Of a stretch of DNA of 64,000 nucleotides, positions 27,872 through 36,286 are shown piece by piece. The position numbers and the translations under genes were made by a program. The notes under the pieces were generated by a model. The model saw nothing but the letters and a program-made list of their open reading frames with translations, made no database searches and was not told the origin of the DNA. The DNA is from Caloramator quimbayensis. Its GTDB lineage: Bacteria > Bacillota > Clostridia > Clostridiales > Caloramatoraceae. Every line of letters begins with the position of its first letter. The first letter of the stretch is position 1. The stretch is from contig NZ_FUYH01000005.1 of NCBI RefSeq assembly GCF_900167605.1, positions 111,417 to 175,416 on the forward strand, written 5' to 3'.

Positions 27872-28105
27872 AATAAAAACCGTCTCAGCAAAGAGACGGT
27901 TTGACCGCGGTACCACTCTAATTGGCAGTTGCCCACTCATTTTTTAACCCTATCAGGGACTTACCATACTAATGCTTTGCACTTTCCGGCAGCGTCTTAA
28001 AGGCTCTATTCCCAAAGCTAAAACTACAGAGCTTCCACCATCCTCTGCTCGCTTAAAGTTATCACTAAGGTACTTTCCCTTATCATCGACTTTTTCTATT
28101 AATTT
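27872..28105 (-). promoter_or_regulatory. T-box riboswitch (arginine, specifier AGA) of argS
   Basis: On the minus strand, the leader has the stem I distal signature AGCGAGCAGAGGATGGTGG, a GGGAATAGAGCC specifier region with AGA at 28007-28005, the T-box GTGGTACCGCGG at 27916-27905 and a terminator AAACCGTCTC / GAGACGGTTT followed by TATTTTT. AGA is an arginine codon, matching the downstream gene. Uncharged tRNA-Arg would stabilise the antiterminator. Confidence 0.92.
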
Positions 28106-28111
28106 TTTTAT

Positions 28112-28140
28112 ATTATACAATAACTTAAAAAATAATTCAA
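28112..28140 (-). promoter_or_regulatory. SigA promoter of the argS T-box leader
   Basis: On the minus strand: TTGAAT (28140-28135), a 17-bp spacer and a perfect TATAAT (28117-28112). Transcription should start near 28105. Confidence 0.8.
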
Positions 28141-28225
28141 TTATGAATTATATTTAATGAATAAAAAGGATTAAAGAAAAAATAGGAGAATTATAATAAT
28201 AAAATTATTTTCAGCAGGTGATAGT

Positions 28226-30247
28226 ATGAAAAAAACCCTTGCATTAATTACAGGAACAGATAATACACTTGTTACACTAAAGGAACAGCTTGAGAATTAT
28301 ATAGGAGACATTTTGAGCATAAAGGCATTTGCAACGGATGAAGGAATTAATGAAACTATTAATGCAGATCTTGTTATAATTTCTACTTCTCTTATTTATG
28401 AAGAGGCAATAAAACATGTAGGCAAAACCTCAAAAGTAATTATAGGAAGAAGAGTTTTAAATTATAGCAAGATAGAAAAGATTTTATCTATACCGTATAA
28501 AGAGGATGTACTTTTTGTTAATGATTGTATGGAAACTGCTTATGATTGTATAGAATGCTTTGAAAAATTAGGACTTAATCATATTAATTATATTCCTTTT
28601 TATCCGGGGTGCAAGCTTAGCAAAAAAGTAAAATATGCCATAACCCCTGGAGAGAAAAATATAGTACCAAAGGGAATTGAAAATGTAATCGATATAGGAC
28701 CAAGGCTAATAGATATGACAACAATTGCAGAAATATTGAAAGAATTCAACCTTCTTGATGACAAATGGGAAAGCATATCTTCAAAATATATGAGTAAAAT
28801 AATAGAGCTTGCTAAAAAGCTTGCTTTAATATCGAATGAAATGACCAAAGCATATAATCATATAGTATCTGTTATGGACGGAGTTAGAGATGGGATTCTT
28901 GCAATTGATAATGAGGGAATAATTACAGCTTTTAATGAAAATTTAAAATGTCTTCTTGGAATAAGGCATGGAAATATCATAGGCAAAAATATAAGACAAA
29001 TAATTAATGATTTTAATTTAAGAGAATTTATACTTAACGGCAAGGAAGATACATCAAAAATTATAAAAATTAAGGAAAGCGAGTTTGTTTTAACTAAATT
29101 TTCATTAAAAGAAGATAGAATAACCGTAATTACTTTCAAAAGCGTAAAGGATACTATTGAGTTAGAAAAGAAATATAGATATGAACTTTATTCAAGGGGA
29201 TATTATGCGAAATATACATTTGATGATATAGTTGGTGTAAGTAAAGAAATAAATAACATAAAAGATATTGCGAAAAAGCTTTCGTTATCAGATTTGTCTA
29301 TTCTTATAGAAGGAGAGAGCGGTACAGGGAAAGAATTATTTGCATCTGCGGTACATAATTATTCTGCAAGAAAAAACAAGCCCTTTGTTGCTGTAAATTT
29401 TTCTTCTCTTCCAGAAAGTCTTGTTGAAAGTGAGCTTTTTGGCTATGAAGAAGGAGCCTTTACTGGTGCTTTAAAAGGTGGGAAAATGGGTTTTTTTGAA
29501 CAAGCTAATGGAGGTACGATTTTTCTTGACGAAATTGGAGATGTATCCCTAAAAGTTCAATCGAGGCTTCTTAGAGTTCTGCAGGAAAAGGAAGTAATGA
29601 GGATAGGAGGAAACAGAATTATCCCTATAGATGTACGAGTAATAGCTGCAACAAATCAAAATTTAACTGAACTTGTTAAAAAAGGTTTGTTTAGAATGGA
29701 CTTATATCATAGGCTTAAGGTACTTTATATAAATATTCCTCCTTTAAGGAAACGTCCTGAAGATGTTATAGCTTTAATTAAATATTTTTTATGTGAAAGA
29801 GGATTAGAGGATATTGAAATTGATGATGAAGTTTTAAAAAAGCTTTGCAGCATGCAATGGACCGGAAATGTAAGAGAACTTAGAAATACAATAGATTATA
29901 TTATTGCAGTATGTGATAAAAAAAATATATGTATAAATGATTTGCCTCAGGATAGTTTCTTTAATGGTTTAGAAGCCGTAGAAGATAAGGAATATTCTGA
30001 TATTGAAGTAAGAGGAGATTATAAATTTATATTAGAGAATATCTATGAAGTAATGAAGAAGGGTCAAAGAGCAACAAGACTATCTCTATCCAAATCTGCA
30101 AAGGAAAAAGGTTTTAATCTGACAGAACAAATGATAAGAAATCGTTTAGATGAACTTGAGAAACTTGGATTAATTAGTAAAACAAAAGGTAAAGGAGGAA
30201 CGACTTTAACCTGCTTGGGAATTGAAAAGGTAAAACAAATGCTTTAA
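28226..30247 (+). CDS. Sigma-54-dependent transcriptional activator
   Basis: A 673-residue enhancer-binding protein. Residues about 1-200 form a PrpR-like sensory region of unknown ligand. About 210-310 is a PAS domain (VMDGVRDGILAIDNEGIITAFN). About 335-560 is the AAA+ domain with Walker A GESGTGKE (363-370), GAFTGA (410-415, contacts sigma-54) and Walker B GGTIFLDEIGD. Unusually, the C-terminus is not a Fis-type helix-turn-helix. It resembles a winged helix (MIRNRLDELEKLGLISKTKG), as in PrdR/Clostridium-type regulators. A -24/-12 promoter lies 100 bp downstream, before the transporter gene, so it very likely controls transporter plus isoaspartyl dipeptidase. Confidence 0.88.
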   Translation: MKKTLALITGTDNTLVTLKEQLENYIGDILSIKAFATDEGINETINADLVIISTSLIYEEAIKHVGKTSKVIIGRRVLNYSKIEKILSIPYKEDVLFVNDCMETAYDCIECFEKLGLNHINYIPFYPGCKLSKKVKYAITPGEKNIVPKGIENVIDIGPRLIDMTTIAEILKEFNLLDDKWESISSKYMSKIIELAKKLALISNEMTKAYNHIVSVMDGVRDGILAIDNEGIITAFNENLKCLLGIRHGNIIGKNIRQIINDFNLREFILNGKEDTSKIIKIKESEFVLTKFSLKEDRITVITFKSVKDTIELEKKYRYELYSRGYYAKYTFDDIVGVSKEINNIKDIAKKLSLSDLSILIEGESGTGKELFASAVHNYSARKNKPFVAVNFSSLPESLVESELFGYEEGAFTGALKGGKMGFFEQANGGTIFLDEIGDVSLKVQSRLLRVLQEKEVMRIGGNRIIPIDVRVIAATNQNLTELVKKGLFRMDLYHRLKVLYINIPPLRKRPEDVIALIKYFLCERGLEDIEIDDEVLKKLCSMQWTGNVRELRNTIDYIIAVCDKKNICINDLPQDSFFNGLEAVEDKEYSDIEVRGDYKFILENIYEVMKKGQRATRLSLSKSAKEKGFNLTEQMIRNRLDELEKLGLISKTKGKGGTTLTCLGIEKVKQML

Positions 30248-30292
30248 TTGGGTTATATTGGGCTTTATAAAAGCCAATATAACCCAATTTTA
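30246..30292 (+). terminator. Terminator after the sigma-54 activator gene (long perfect dyad)
   Basis: A 16-bp perfect inverted repeat AATTGGGTTATATTGG / CCAATATAACCCAATT with a 12-nt interior, followed by TTTAATAT. It also lies about 60-100 bp upstream of the sigma-54 promoter, the usual place of an activator binding site. Confidence 0.75.
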
Positions 30293-30345
30293 ATATAATA
30301 TGCATCTAAATTGGTGTTATTTTGATAATTTTAAATAATCATATT

Positions 30346-30362
30346 TTGGCATGGGATTTGCT
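30346..30362 (+). promoter_or_regulatory. Sigma-54 (-24/-12) promoter
   Basis: TTGGCATGGGATTTGCT fits the sigma-54 consensus YTGGCAYGNNNNTTGCW; the GG at 30348-30349 and GC at 30360-30361 are 12 bp apart. The start is predicted near 30372, 28 bp before the transporter gene. Confidence 0.88.
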
Positions 30363-30399
30363 ATTAATATAAGTAAATTTTATTAGAGGGGGAATAATA

Positions 30400-31947
30400 A
30401 TGAGTGAACCGACAGTAAAAAAATCACCTTCGGCACAGACAGTTAAAAATAAGGAGGTAAAAGTGCCGCATACCTATACCATAATATTTTTTATAGTACT
30501 TATCTGCTGGCTTTTAACATTTATTGTACCTGTAGGAAAATTTGAGACTACAAAGGTTAAATATAACTATAAAGGTCAGGAAAAAACTAAGACAGTTGTT
30601 ATAGCAGATTCGTTTCAATATGAGGTAGACAAACAAGGAAATGCAGTCAGAAAACCTGCAAGACTTTGGGGAACTGAAGATTTTGGCGGATATGGAATGT
30701 TAAACTATATGTTTGAAGGATTAGTAAGCGGTGACAAATGGGGTTCTGCAGTTGGAGTTGTAGCTTTTATACTTGTTATTGGAGGAGCTTTTGGTATCAT
30801 TTTAAAAACTGGAGCTGTGGATTCAGGAATTTTATCAATGATTAAAAGAACAAAGACAAATGCTGCTGCAATAATTCCTATATTATTTGTACTATTTTCT
30901 CTTGGCGGTGCAGTATTTGGTATGTCTGAGGAAACCATACCCTTTGCTATGATAGTCATACCTCTTGTTATAGCCTTAGGATACGATGCAGTAGTAGGAG
31001 TATGTATAACCTATGTAGCGAGTCAAATAGGTTTTGCAACTTCTTGGATGAATCCCTTCAGCATTGCTGTAGCACAGGGCATTTCTGGAGTTCCAGTAAT
31101 GTCAGGTGCAGGTTTTAGAATAGTTATGTGGATAATATGTACATCCGCAGGACTAATATATACTATGATGTATGCAAAGAAAATAAAAAAGGATCCTACA
31201 AAATCTCTTTCCTATGAAACAGATAAGTATTTTAGAGATGAATTTAAATCAAAGGAAGATATCAACTCTGAATTTAAATTAGGTCATAAATTAGTGCTTT
31301 TGACAGTAGGTATTGGAATAGTATGGATAATTTGGGGAGTAACAAAGAAAGGTTATTATATACCGGAAATTGCATCTCAATTCTTTGTAATGGGCCTTGT
31401 AGCTGGTATTATAGGCGTTATATTTAAGCTTAACAATATGACTGTTACTGATATGGCAAAAGCCTTTCAAAATGGAGCATCTGATTTAGTTGGTGCAGCT
31501 CTTGTAGTTGGTATGGCAAAGGGGATACTTGTTGTTATTGGAGGAACAAGTCCAACTGATTCCACAATATTAAATACTATACTGCATGGAATGGGAAGTG
31601 CGCTGAGAGGACTCCCAGGGGTTCTTTGTGCATGGGTAATGTATGTATTTCAATCTGTATTCAATTTCTTTGTTGTATCGGGATCAGGGCAGGCTGCAAT
31701 TACAATGCCGATAATGGCTCCTTTATCTGACCTTGTTGGAGTTTCAAGACAGGTTGCATGTCTTGCGTTCCAGCTTGGAGATGGCTTTACTAATCTCATC
31801 GTACCAACATCAGCGTGTCTTATGGGGGTTTTAGGTGTAGCTAAAATAAATTGGGCTAAGTGGGCAAAGTGGCAGATTAAGATGCAGGGATTTTTATTTG
31901 CTCTCGGAACTGTTTTTATAATAATTGGTGTAATAATAAGATTTTAG
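30400..31947 (+). CDS. YfcC/DcuC-type anaerobic carrier, probable peptide or amino acid transporter
   Basis: A 515-residue membrane protein with about 12 hydrophobic segments. It has an N-terminal cytoplasmic tail followed by FFIVLICWLLTFIVPVGKFE, then GVVAFILVIGGAFGIILKTGAVDSG and GGAVFGMSEETIPFAMIVIPL, which is characteristic of the C4-dicarboxylate anaerobic carrier superfamily (YfcC branch). Toward the end, VVSGSGQAAITMPIMAPLSD repeats the family's second discontinuous-helix motif. Its sigma-54 promoter and the following isoaspartyl dipeptidase suggest uptake of beta-aspartyl dipeptides or a related amino acid; this is inferred from context only. Confidence 0.85.
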   Translation: MSEPTVKKSPSAQTVKNKEVKVPHTYTIIFFIVLICWLLTFIVPVGKFETTKVKYNYKGQEKTKTVVIADSFQYEVDKQGNAVRKPARLWGTEDFGGYGMLNYMFEGLVSGDKWGSAVGVVAFILVIGGAFGIILKTGAVDSGILSMIKRTKTNAAAIIPILFVLFSLGGAVFGMSEETIPFAMIVIPLVIALGYDAVVGVCITYVASQIGFATSWMNPFSIAVAQGISGVPVMSGAGFRIVMWIICTSAGLIYTMMYAKKIKKDPTKSLSYETDKYFRDEFKSKEDINSEFKLGHKLVLLTVGIGIVWIIWGVTKKGYYIPEIASQFFVMGLVAGIIGVIFKLNNMTVTDMAKAFQNGASDLVGAALVVGMAKGILVVIGGTSPTDSTILNTILHGMGSALRGLPGVLCAWVMYVFQSVFNFFVVSGSGQAAITMPIMAPLSDLVGVSRQVACLAFQLGDGFTNLIVPTSACLMGVLGVAKINWAKWAKWQIKMQGFLFALGTVFIIIGVIIRF

Positions 31948-31952
31948 TTAAT

Positions 31953-31981
31953 GTATGGGCAGGTTTTTAACTTGCCCATAC
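31953..31981 (+). other. Intercistronic hairpin between carrier and iadA
   Basis: GTATGGGCAGG pairs with CTTGCCCATAC (one G-U pair) around a 7-nt T-rich loop. No T-tract follows, so it looks like a processing or mRNA-stabilising hairpin, not a terminator. Confidence 0.5.
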
Positions 31982-32008
31982 AAAATAAAACGGCGAGGAA
32001 GGGATAAA

Positions 32009-33193
32009 ATGATAAAACTTATAAAAGGAGCAGAAATCTATACACCTGAATATATAGGAAAAGGCGATATACTAATTATAGGCGATAAAATTGGAGCGGT
32101 TTTTGAAAATATTAATATTGAAAAAATCCCTTTTATTGAATTTGAACAAATAAACGGAGAAGACAAGATTGCTGCACCAGGATTTATTGATTCCCATGTT
32201 CATATTCTCGGCGGAGGAGGAGAAGGAGGATATAAAACAAGAACTCCTGAAATAATGCTCTCTGATATCATAAGAGGAGGTATAACAACAGTTGTTGGAT
32301 GCCTTGGTACTGATGGAGTAACAAGAAGCATGGAAGGGCTTCTTGCAAAGGCAAGAGGGCTTGAGGAGGAAGGAATAACTACATACATTTATACAGGCTC
32401 TTATAGAGTACCAGTAACAACTATTACAGGAAGTTTAATGAAGGATATTATATTGATTGACAAAGTAATTGGGGCAGGTGAAATAGCACTTTCCGACCAC
32501 CGCTCATCGCAGCCGAGCATTGATGCTGTTACGCAGCTTGCTGCAGATGTTAGGGTTGGAGGAGTATTATCTGGAAAGGCTGGAGTTGTAAATTTCCACC
32601 TTGGAGATGGAGGCAGAATGCTAAGATACTTATATGAAATCGTTGAGAAGACTGAAATTCCATTTTCTCAATTTTTACCGACTCATATGAACAGAAATAT
32701 TAAACTGTTTAATGAGGGAATTAAATATGCAAAGGCAGGAGGGTATATAGATTTTACAACAAGTTCTGACCCTGTATTTTGGGAAGAAGGAGAAGTAAAA
32801 GCAAGTAAAGCCCTTAGAATATGCTTAGATGAGGGAGTAGATATTAGCCATATAACCTTTACTTCTGACGGCCAGGGAAGCCTTCCTATGTTCAACGATA
32901 AAAAAGAGTTTATTGGTCTTGGAATAGGAAAGGTAACATCTCTTTATTATGAAATCAGGGATGCGGTGATTGAAGAAAAGGTACCCTTTGAAAAAGCTAT
33001 AAAGGTTATAACTTCAAATATAGCAGCTATTTTGAAGCTTAAAAATAAGGGCAGGATAGATAAGGGGCTTGATGCAGACATTGTGCTTTTAGACAAAAAC
33101 AGCCTTGAAATTGATACAGTAATATCAAAGGGGCAGATTATGATGAAGGATAAGGAAATTAAAGTTAGAGGAACCTTTGAAAATAAAATTTAA
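32009..33193 (+). CDS. iadA: Isoaspartyl (beta-aspartyl) dipeptidase
   Basis: Amidohydrolase-superfamily enzyme that cleaves isoaspartyl dipeptides left from damaged proteins. The 394-residue protein has the metal site HVHILGGGGEGG near residue 63, the GGITTVVGCLGTDGVTR segment, FHLGDGGRML, PTHMNRN with a metal histidine, DFTTSSDP and the catalytic aspartate in TFTSDGQGSLP. The start at 32009 follows AGGAAGGG; the open frame begins earlier, inside the hairpin. It is second in the sigma-54-controlled unit and ends in a bidirectional terminator. Confidence 0.93.
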   Translation: MIKLIKGAEIYTPEYIGKGDILIIGDKIGAVFENINIEKIPFIEFEQINGEDKIAAPGFIDSHVHILGGGGEGGYKTRTPEIMLSDIIRGGITTVVGCLGTDGVTRSMEGLLAKARGLEEEGITTYIYTGSYRVPVTTITGSLMKDIILIDKVIGAGEIALSDHRSSQPSIDAVTQLAADVRVGGVLSGKAGVVNFHLGDGGRMLRYLYEIVEKTEIPFSQFLPTHMNRNIKLFNEGIKYAKAGGYIDFTTSSDPVFWEEGEVKASKALRICLDEGVDISHITFTSDGQGSLPMFNDKKEFIGLGIGKVTSLYYEIRDAVIEEKVPFEKAIKVITSNIAAILKLKNKGRIDKGLDADIVLLDKNSLEIDTVISKGQIMMKDKEIKVRGTFENKI

Positions 33194-33216
33194 GGCAGGA
33201 GAAACCTGCCTTATAA
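33191..33216. terminator. Bidirectional terminator between iadA and the cysteine desulfurase gene
   Basis: TAAGGCAGG / CCTGCCTTA, a 9-bp stem with a 5-nt loop that contains the stop codons of both convergent genes. Confidence 0.75.
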
Positions 33217-34365
33217 CATTTTAATGACTTTATTTATGCTCTCTATAGTATAGTCTATTTCTTCAAAGGTTGTAAAATATCCAGGGGAAAATCTTACTGT
33301 GCCCTTTGGAAATGTACCGAGGGTTTTATGTGCTGAAGGTGCACAGTGAAGTCCCACTCTTGTCATTATTCCAAATTCCCTATCAAGCGTAAAAGCCACT
33401 TCGGAATTATCTAAATTTACAAAATCGAGAGATATAGCGGCAGTCCTGCCTTCAACGCTGTTTAAACCAGAAAGCTTAATTCCATCTATGTTTTGAATAC
33501 CATCTAAAAAACGTTTTGTAAGTTCCATTTCTTTTTGGTGAATTGAATCTATTCCTATTGATTTTATAAATTTTAATGAAGCGTTTAAACCAAATATATT
33601 AGGTATGTTTAAGGTTCCTGATTCAAACTTATCCGGCATATAGTCAGGCTGCTCTTCAGATTCGGATAAACTGCCTGTTCCCCCCTCTATAATCGGGTTT
33701 ATTTCATTTACAATATCATCTTTTATAATAAATCCTCCAACGCCCTGGGGACCTAATAAGCCTTTGTGGCCTGTAAAGGCTAAAGCCGTAAGATTTAATT
33801 TATCAAAATCTATGTTGAGAACCCCTGCGCTTTGAGCAGAATCGAGGAAAAAATAAAGGCCATGCTTCCTGCATATATTTCCAATTTCTTCAATAGGCAT
33901 TATCGTTCCGCATACATTTGAGGCATGAGTCATAACTATAAGTTTAGTGTTTGGTTTTATGTGTTTTTCTATATTAGAGGGATTTAATCTTCCATATATA
34001 TCGCATTGTACCTTATCAAAAAAAATCCCTGATTTTGAAAGGGAAGTTAATGGGCGCATAACTGCATTATGCTCCATTGAAGATACGATAACGTGGTCTC
34101 CCTTTTTTAAAATTCCGCGAAGGAGCATATTAATGCTTTGGGTTATGTTCATAGTGAATACTACATTTAGAGGATTGCTGAACTTAAATAAATCGCAGAT
34201 TAGCTCCCTTGTTTCATAAACCACATGTCCAGAAGTATAAGATGTTTGATATGTTCCCCTTCCAACATTTCCACCTATATTATCTATATAATCGCATATG
34301 AATTTTGATACATCAGGTGCTTTAGGGTAAGAGGTAGCGCTGTTATCAAGATACACCCTTTTCAA
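33211..34365 (-). CDS. Cysteine desulfurase family protein (class V aminotransferase fold)
   Basis: A 384-residue PLP enzyme. N-terminal VYLDNSATSYPKAP is followed by SSMEHNAVMRPL (stacking histidine), the LDSAQSAGVL aspartate/glutamine site, FTGHKGLLGPQGVGG with the PLP-lysine near residue 196, and GLHCAPSAHKTLG with the presumed catalytic cysteine. The form is closer to the CsdA-like group of uncertain substrate than to IscS; no IscU or tRNA-thiolation gene is adjacent. Sulfur or selenium mobilisation is therefore possible but unproved. It is monocistronic, divergent from the C26 family gene. Confidence 0.88.
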   Translation of the reverse strand: MKRVYLDNSATSYPKAPDVSKFICDYIDNIGGNVGRGTYQTSYTSGHVVYETRELICDLFKFSNPLNVVFTMNITQSINMLLRGILKKGDHVIVSSMEHNAVMRPLTSLSKSGIFFDKVQCDIYGRLNPSNIEKHIKPNTKLIVMTHASNVCGTIMPIEEIGNICRKHGLYFFLDSAQSAGVLNIDFDKLNLTALAFTGHKGLLGPQGVGGFIIKDDIVNEINPIIEGGTGSLSESEEQPDYMPDKFESGTLNIPNIFGLNASLKFIKSIGIDSIHQKEMELTKRFLDGIQNIDGIKLSGLNSVEGRTAAISLDFVNLDNSEVAFTLDREFGIMTRVGLHCAPSAHKTLGTFPKGTVRFSPGYFTTFEEIDYTIESINKVIKML

Positions 34366-34516
34366 TTTATCACTTCCTTTAATTTTTTATTAATTAAATT
34401 ATTGTATGATTAAATCAAAAACCTTATAATTAATTTTAATAATATATGGAAATATATTATTATATATATATTTTATCATTTGCTTTATTTAAAAAGAAGT
34501 ATTTGGAGGCGGTTTT

Positions 34517-35239
34517 ATGGGAAAACCTTTTATTGGAATAACCAGCGATTACATGATATCTGAAAAGGGTATGTCCTTAGGGCAGGAGAGATACTTTGTT
34601 TCAAAGGAATTTATTGATGCGGTTATAGAAGCTGGCGGAGTCCCCGTAATTATTCCAATAATCAATAAGGAGGAGGATATACTTAAAATAATGGACTCCC
34701 TTGATGGAATAATTTTATCCGGAGGATTTGATGTTAATCCTATTTATTATGGAGAGGAGCCAAGCAAATATGTGGGATTTACATATACTCCGAGGGATTT
34801 ATGCGAGCTTTTTATTGTAAAGGCGGCAATTGAAAAGGATATGCCTATTCTTGGAATAAGCAGGGGACAGCAGATTATGACAGTTGCTTTTGGAGGAAAG
34901 CTCTTTCAGGATTTGAGTGAAAATGAGTCTTCATATATTAACCATATGCAAAGGGCAAGCATAAACGATATAGGACACTATGTAGATATTCTTCCTAATA
35001 CGAGATTATTTAAAATATTTGAAAACGAAAGGCTTCTTGTTAATAGTTTTCATCACCAAGCAGCAAAGACGGTGCCAAATAATTTTATTGTATCTGCTAC
35101 ATCTTCAGATGGCATTATAGAAGCAATTGAACATAAGACAAAGCCTATAATGGCAGTTCAGTGGCATCCTGAGATAATGATTAAAAAGCATCCTATAATG
35201 CTTAGAATATTTGAGGAGTTTATAAACTGGTGTAAATAA
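34517..35239 (+). CDS. Peptidase C26 / gamma-glutamyl-GABA hydrolase-like protein without catalytic cysteine
   Basis: A 240-residue class I glutamine amidotransferase-like protein of the PuuD group. GKPFIGITSDY opens the chain, DGIILSGGFDVNPIYYGEEP is conserved, and the C-terminal catalytic pair is present in VQWHPEIM. The nucleophile motif, normally GICRGxQ, reads GISRGQQ: codon AGC gives Ser115 where Cys is expected. The gene is otherwise intact, so it may be a pseudoenzyme or a serine variant rather than a decaying gene. It lies 37 bp before a hydroxyacid dehydrogenase and probably shares its transcript. Confidence 0.85.
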   Translation: MGKPFIGITSDYMISEKGMSLGQERYFVSKEFIDAVIEAGGVPVIIPIINKEEDILKIMDSLDGIILSGGFDVNPIYYGEEPSKYVGFTYTPRDLCELFIVKAAIEKDMPILGISRGQQIMTVAFGGKLFQDLSENESSYINHMQRASINDIGHYVDILPNTRLFKIFENERLLVNSFHHQAAKTVPNNFIVSATSSDGIIEAIEHKTKPIMAVQWHPEIMIKKHPIMLRIFEEFINWCK

Positions 35240-35276
35240 ATTATTGATATAATTAATGTTTGTGTGGAGGGTAAAA

Positions 35277-36224
35277 ATGAATGTATTTGTTACAAGAGTA
35301 ATGTCAAAGGAATCTATAGAATATTTAAAACAGTATTTTAATGTTAAAATAAATGAAAAGGAAAAAACCCTTTCAAAAGAAGAATTATTAGAGAATGTAT
35401 CTGATTGTGATGCAATTATGTGTCTTTTAACGGATATAATAGATAAAGATATTATTAAAAAGGCAGGCAGGACAAAAATTATTGCTAATTGTGCCGTAGG
35501 TTATAACAACATAGATGTTGAAGAAGCAAAAAAACATGGAATAGTTGTAACAAATACTCCAGATGTTTTAACGGATACAACTGCGGATTTAGCTTTCTCT
35601 CTTATATTAGGCGTTTCAAGGCGTATTGTAGAAGCTGACAGCTATACAAGAGCAGGACTTTTTAAAGAATGGGGACCGACGCTGTTTTTAGGACAGGACG
35701 TTGCAAATAAGACTCTTGGAATAATCGGGGCAGGACGTATAGGAAAAGCAGTTGCAAAAAGAGCTATAGGATTTAATATGAAAATATTATATACTAAGAG
35801 AAACAGAGATGAAACCTTTGAAAATGATACTTCTGCCAAATTCGTTGATTTAGATACTTTGCTTAAGGAATCAGACTTTATATCAATACATGTTCCTTTA
35901 AATAAGGGAACATATCATTTAATAGGGGAAAGAGAGCTAAGCCTCATGAAGAAAAGCGCAATACTTATAAATACATCGAGGGGACCTGTCGTTGATGAAG
36001 AAGCGCTCGCCTATGCATTAAAGTCAAGAAGAATATGGGGAGCTGGACTTGATGTATTTGAAAAAGAACCAGAAATTAATAAGGAACTTATAAAGCTGAG
36101 CAATGTTATTTTACTTCCGCATATTGGAAGTGCTACAATAGAAACAAGAGGAAAGATGGCAATGATGGCAGCACAAAACATAGTTGAAGTATTAAATGGA
36201 AGAGCTCCAATTAATCCTGTATAA
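35277..36224 (+). CDS. D-isomer 2-hydroxyacid dehydrogenase (glyoxylate/hydroxypyruvate reductase-like)
   Basis: A 315-residue NAD(P)-dependent dehydrogenase. It has a Rossmann glycine loop (GIIGAGRIGKAVAKRA), the substrate-binding arginine in NTSRGPVVDEEAL, a glutamate in DVFEKEPEIN and the catalytic histidine in LLPHIGSAT. The spacing and the NCAVGYNNIDVEEA segment resemble glyoxylate reductase/glycerate dehydrogenase. The ATG at 35277 follows GGAGGG. It could reduce glyoxylate, hydroxypyruvate or a keto acid; context does not decide. Confidence 0.88.
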   Translation: MNVFVTRVMSKESIEYLKQYFNVKINEKEKTLSKEELLENVSDCDAIMCLLTDIIDKDIIKKAGRTKIIANCAVGYNNIDVEEAKKHGIVVTNTPDVLTDTTADLAFSLILGVSRRIVEADSYTRAGLFKEWGPTLFLGQDVANKTLGIIGAGRIGKAVAKRAIGFNMKILYTKRNRDETFENDTSAKFVDLDTLLKESDFISIHVPLNKGTYHLIGERELSLMKKSAILINTSRGPVVDEEALAYALKSRRIWGAGLDVFEKEPEINKELIKLSNVILLPHIGSATIETRGKMAMMAAQNIVEVLNGRAPINPV

Positions 36225-36251
36225 AATTTTTGCAGAAAAAATAATTTTTGC

Positions 36252-36280
36252 TTGACAAGTATATTGAAGGTATGTATAAT
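36252..36280 (+). promoter_or_regulatory. SigA promoter of the asnA T-box leader
   Basis: Perfect TTGACA (36252-36257), a 17-bp spacer and perfect TATAAT (36275-36280): the strongest promoter visible in the window. Confidence 0.92.
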
Positions 36281-36286
36281 TATAAA

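Noticed and set aside
27972..28157. Plus-strand open frame over the argS leader
   Set aside because: It is antisense to a complete T-box riboswitch with promoter; the frame is fortuitous.
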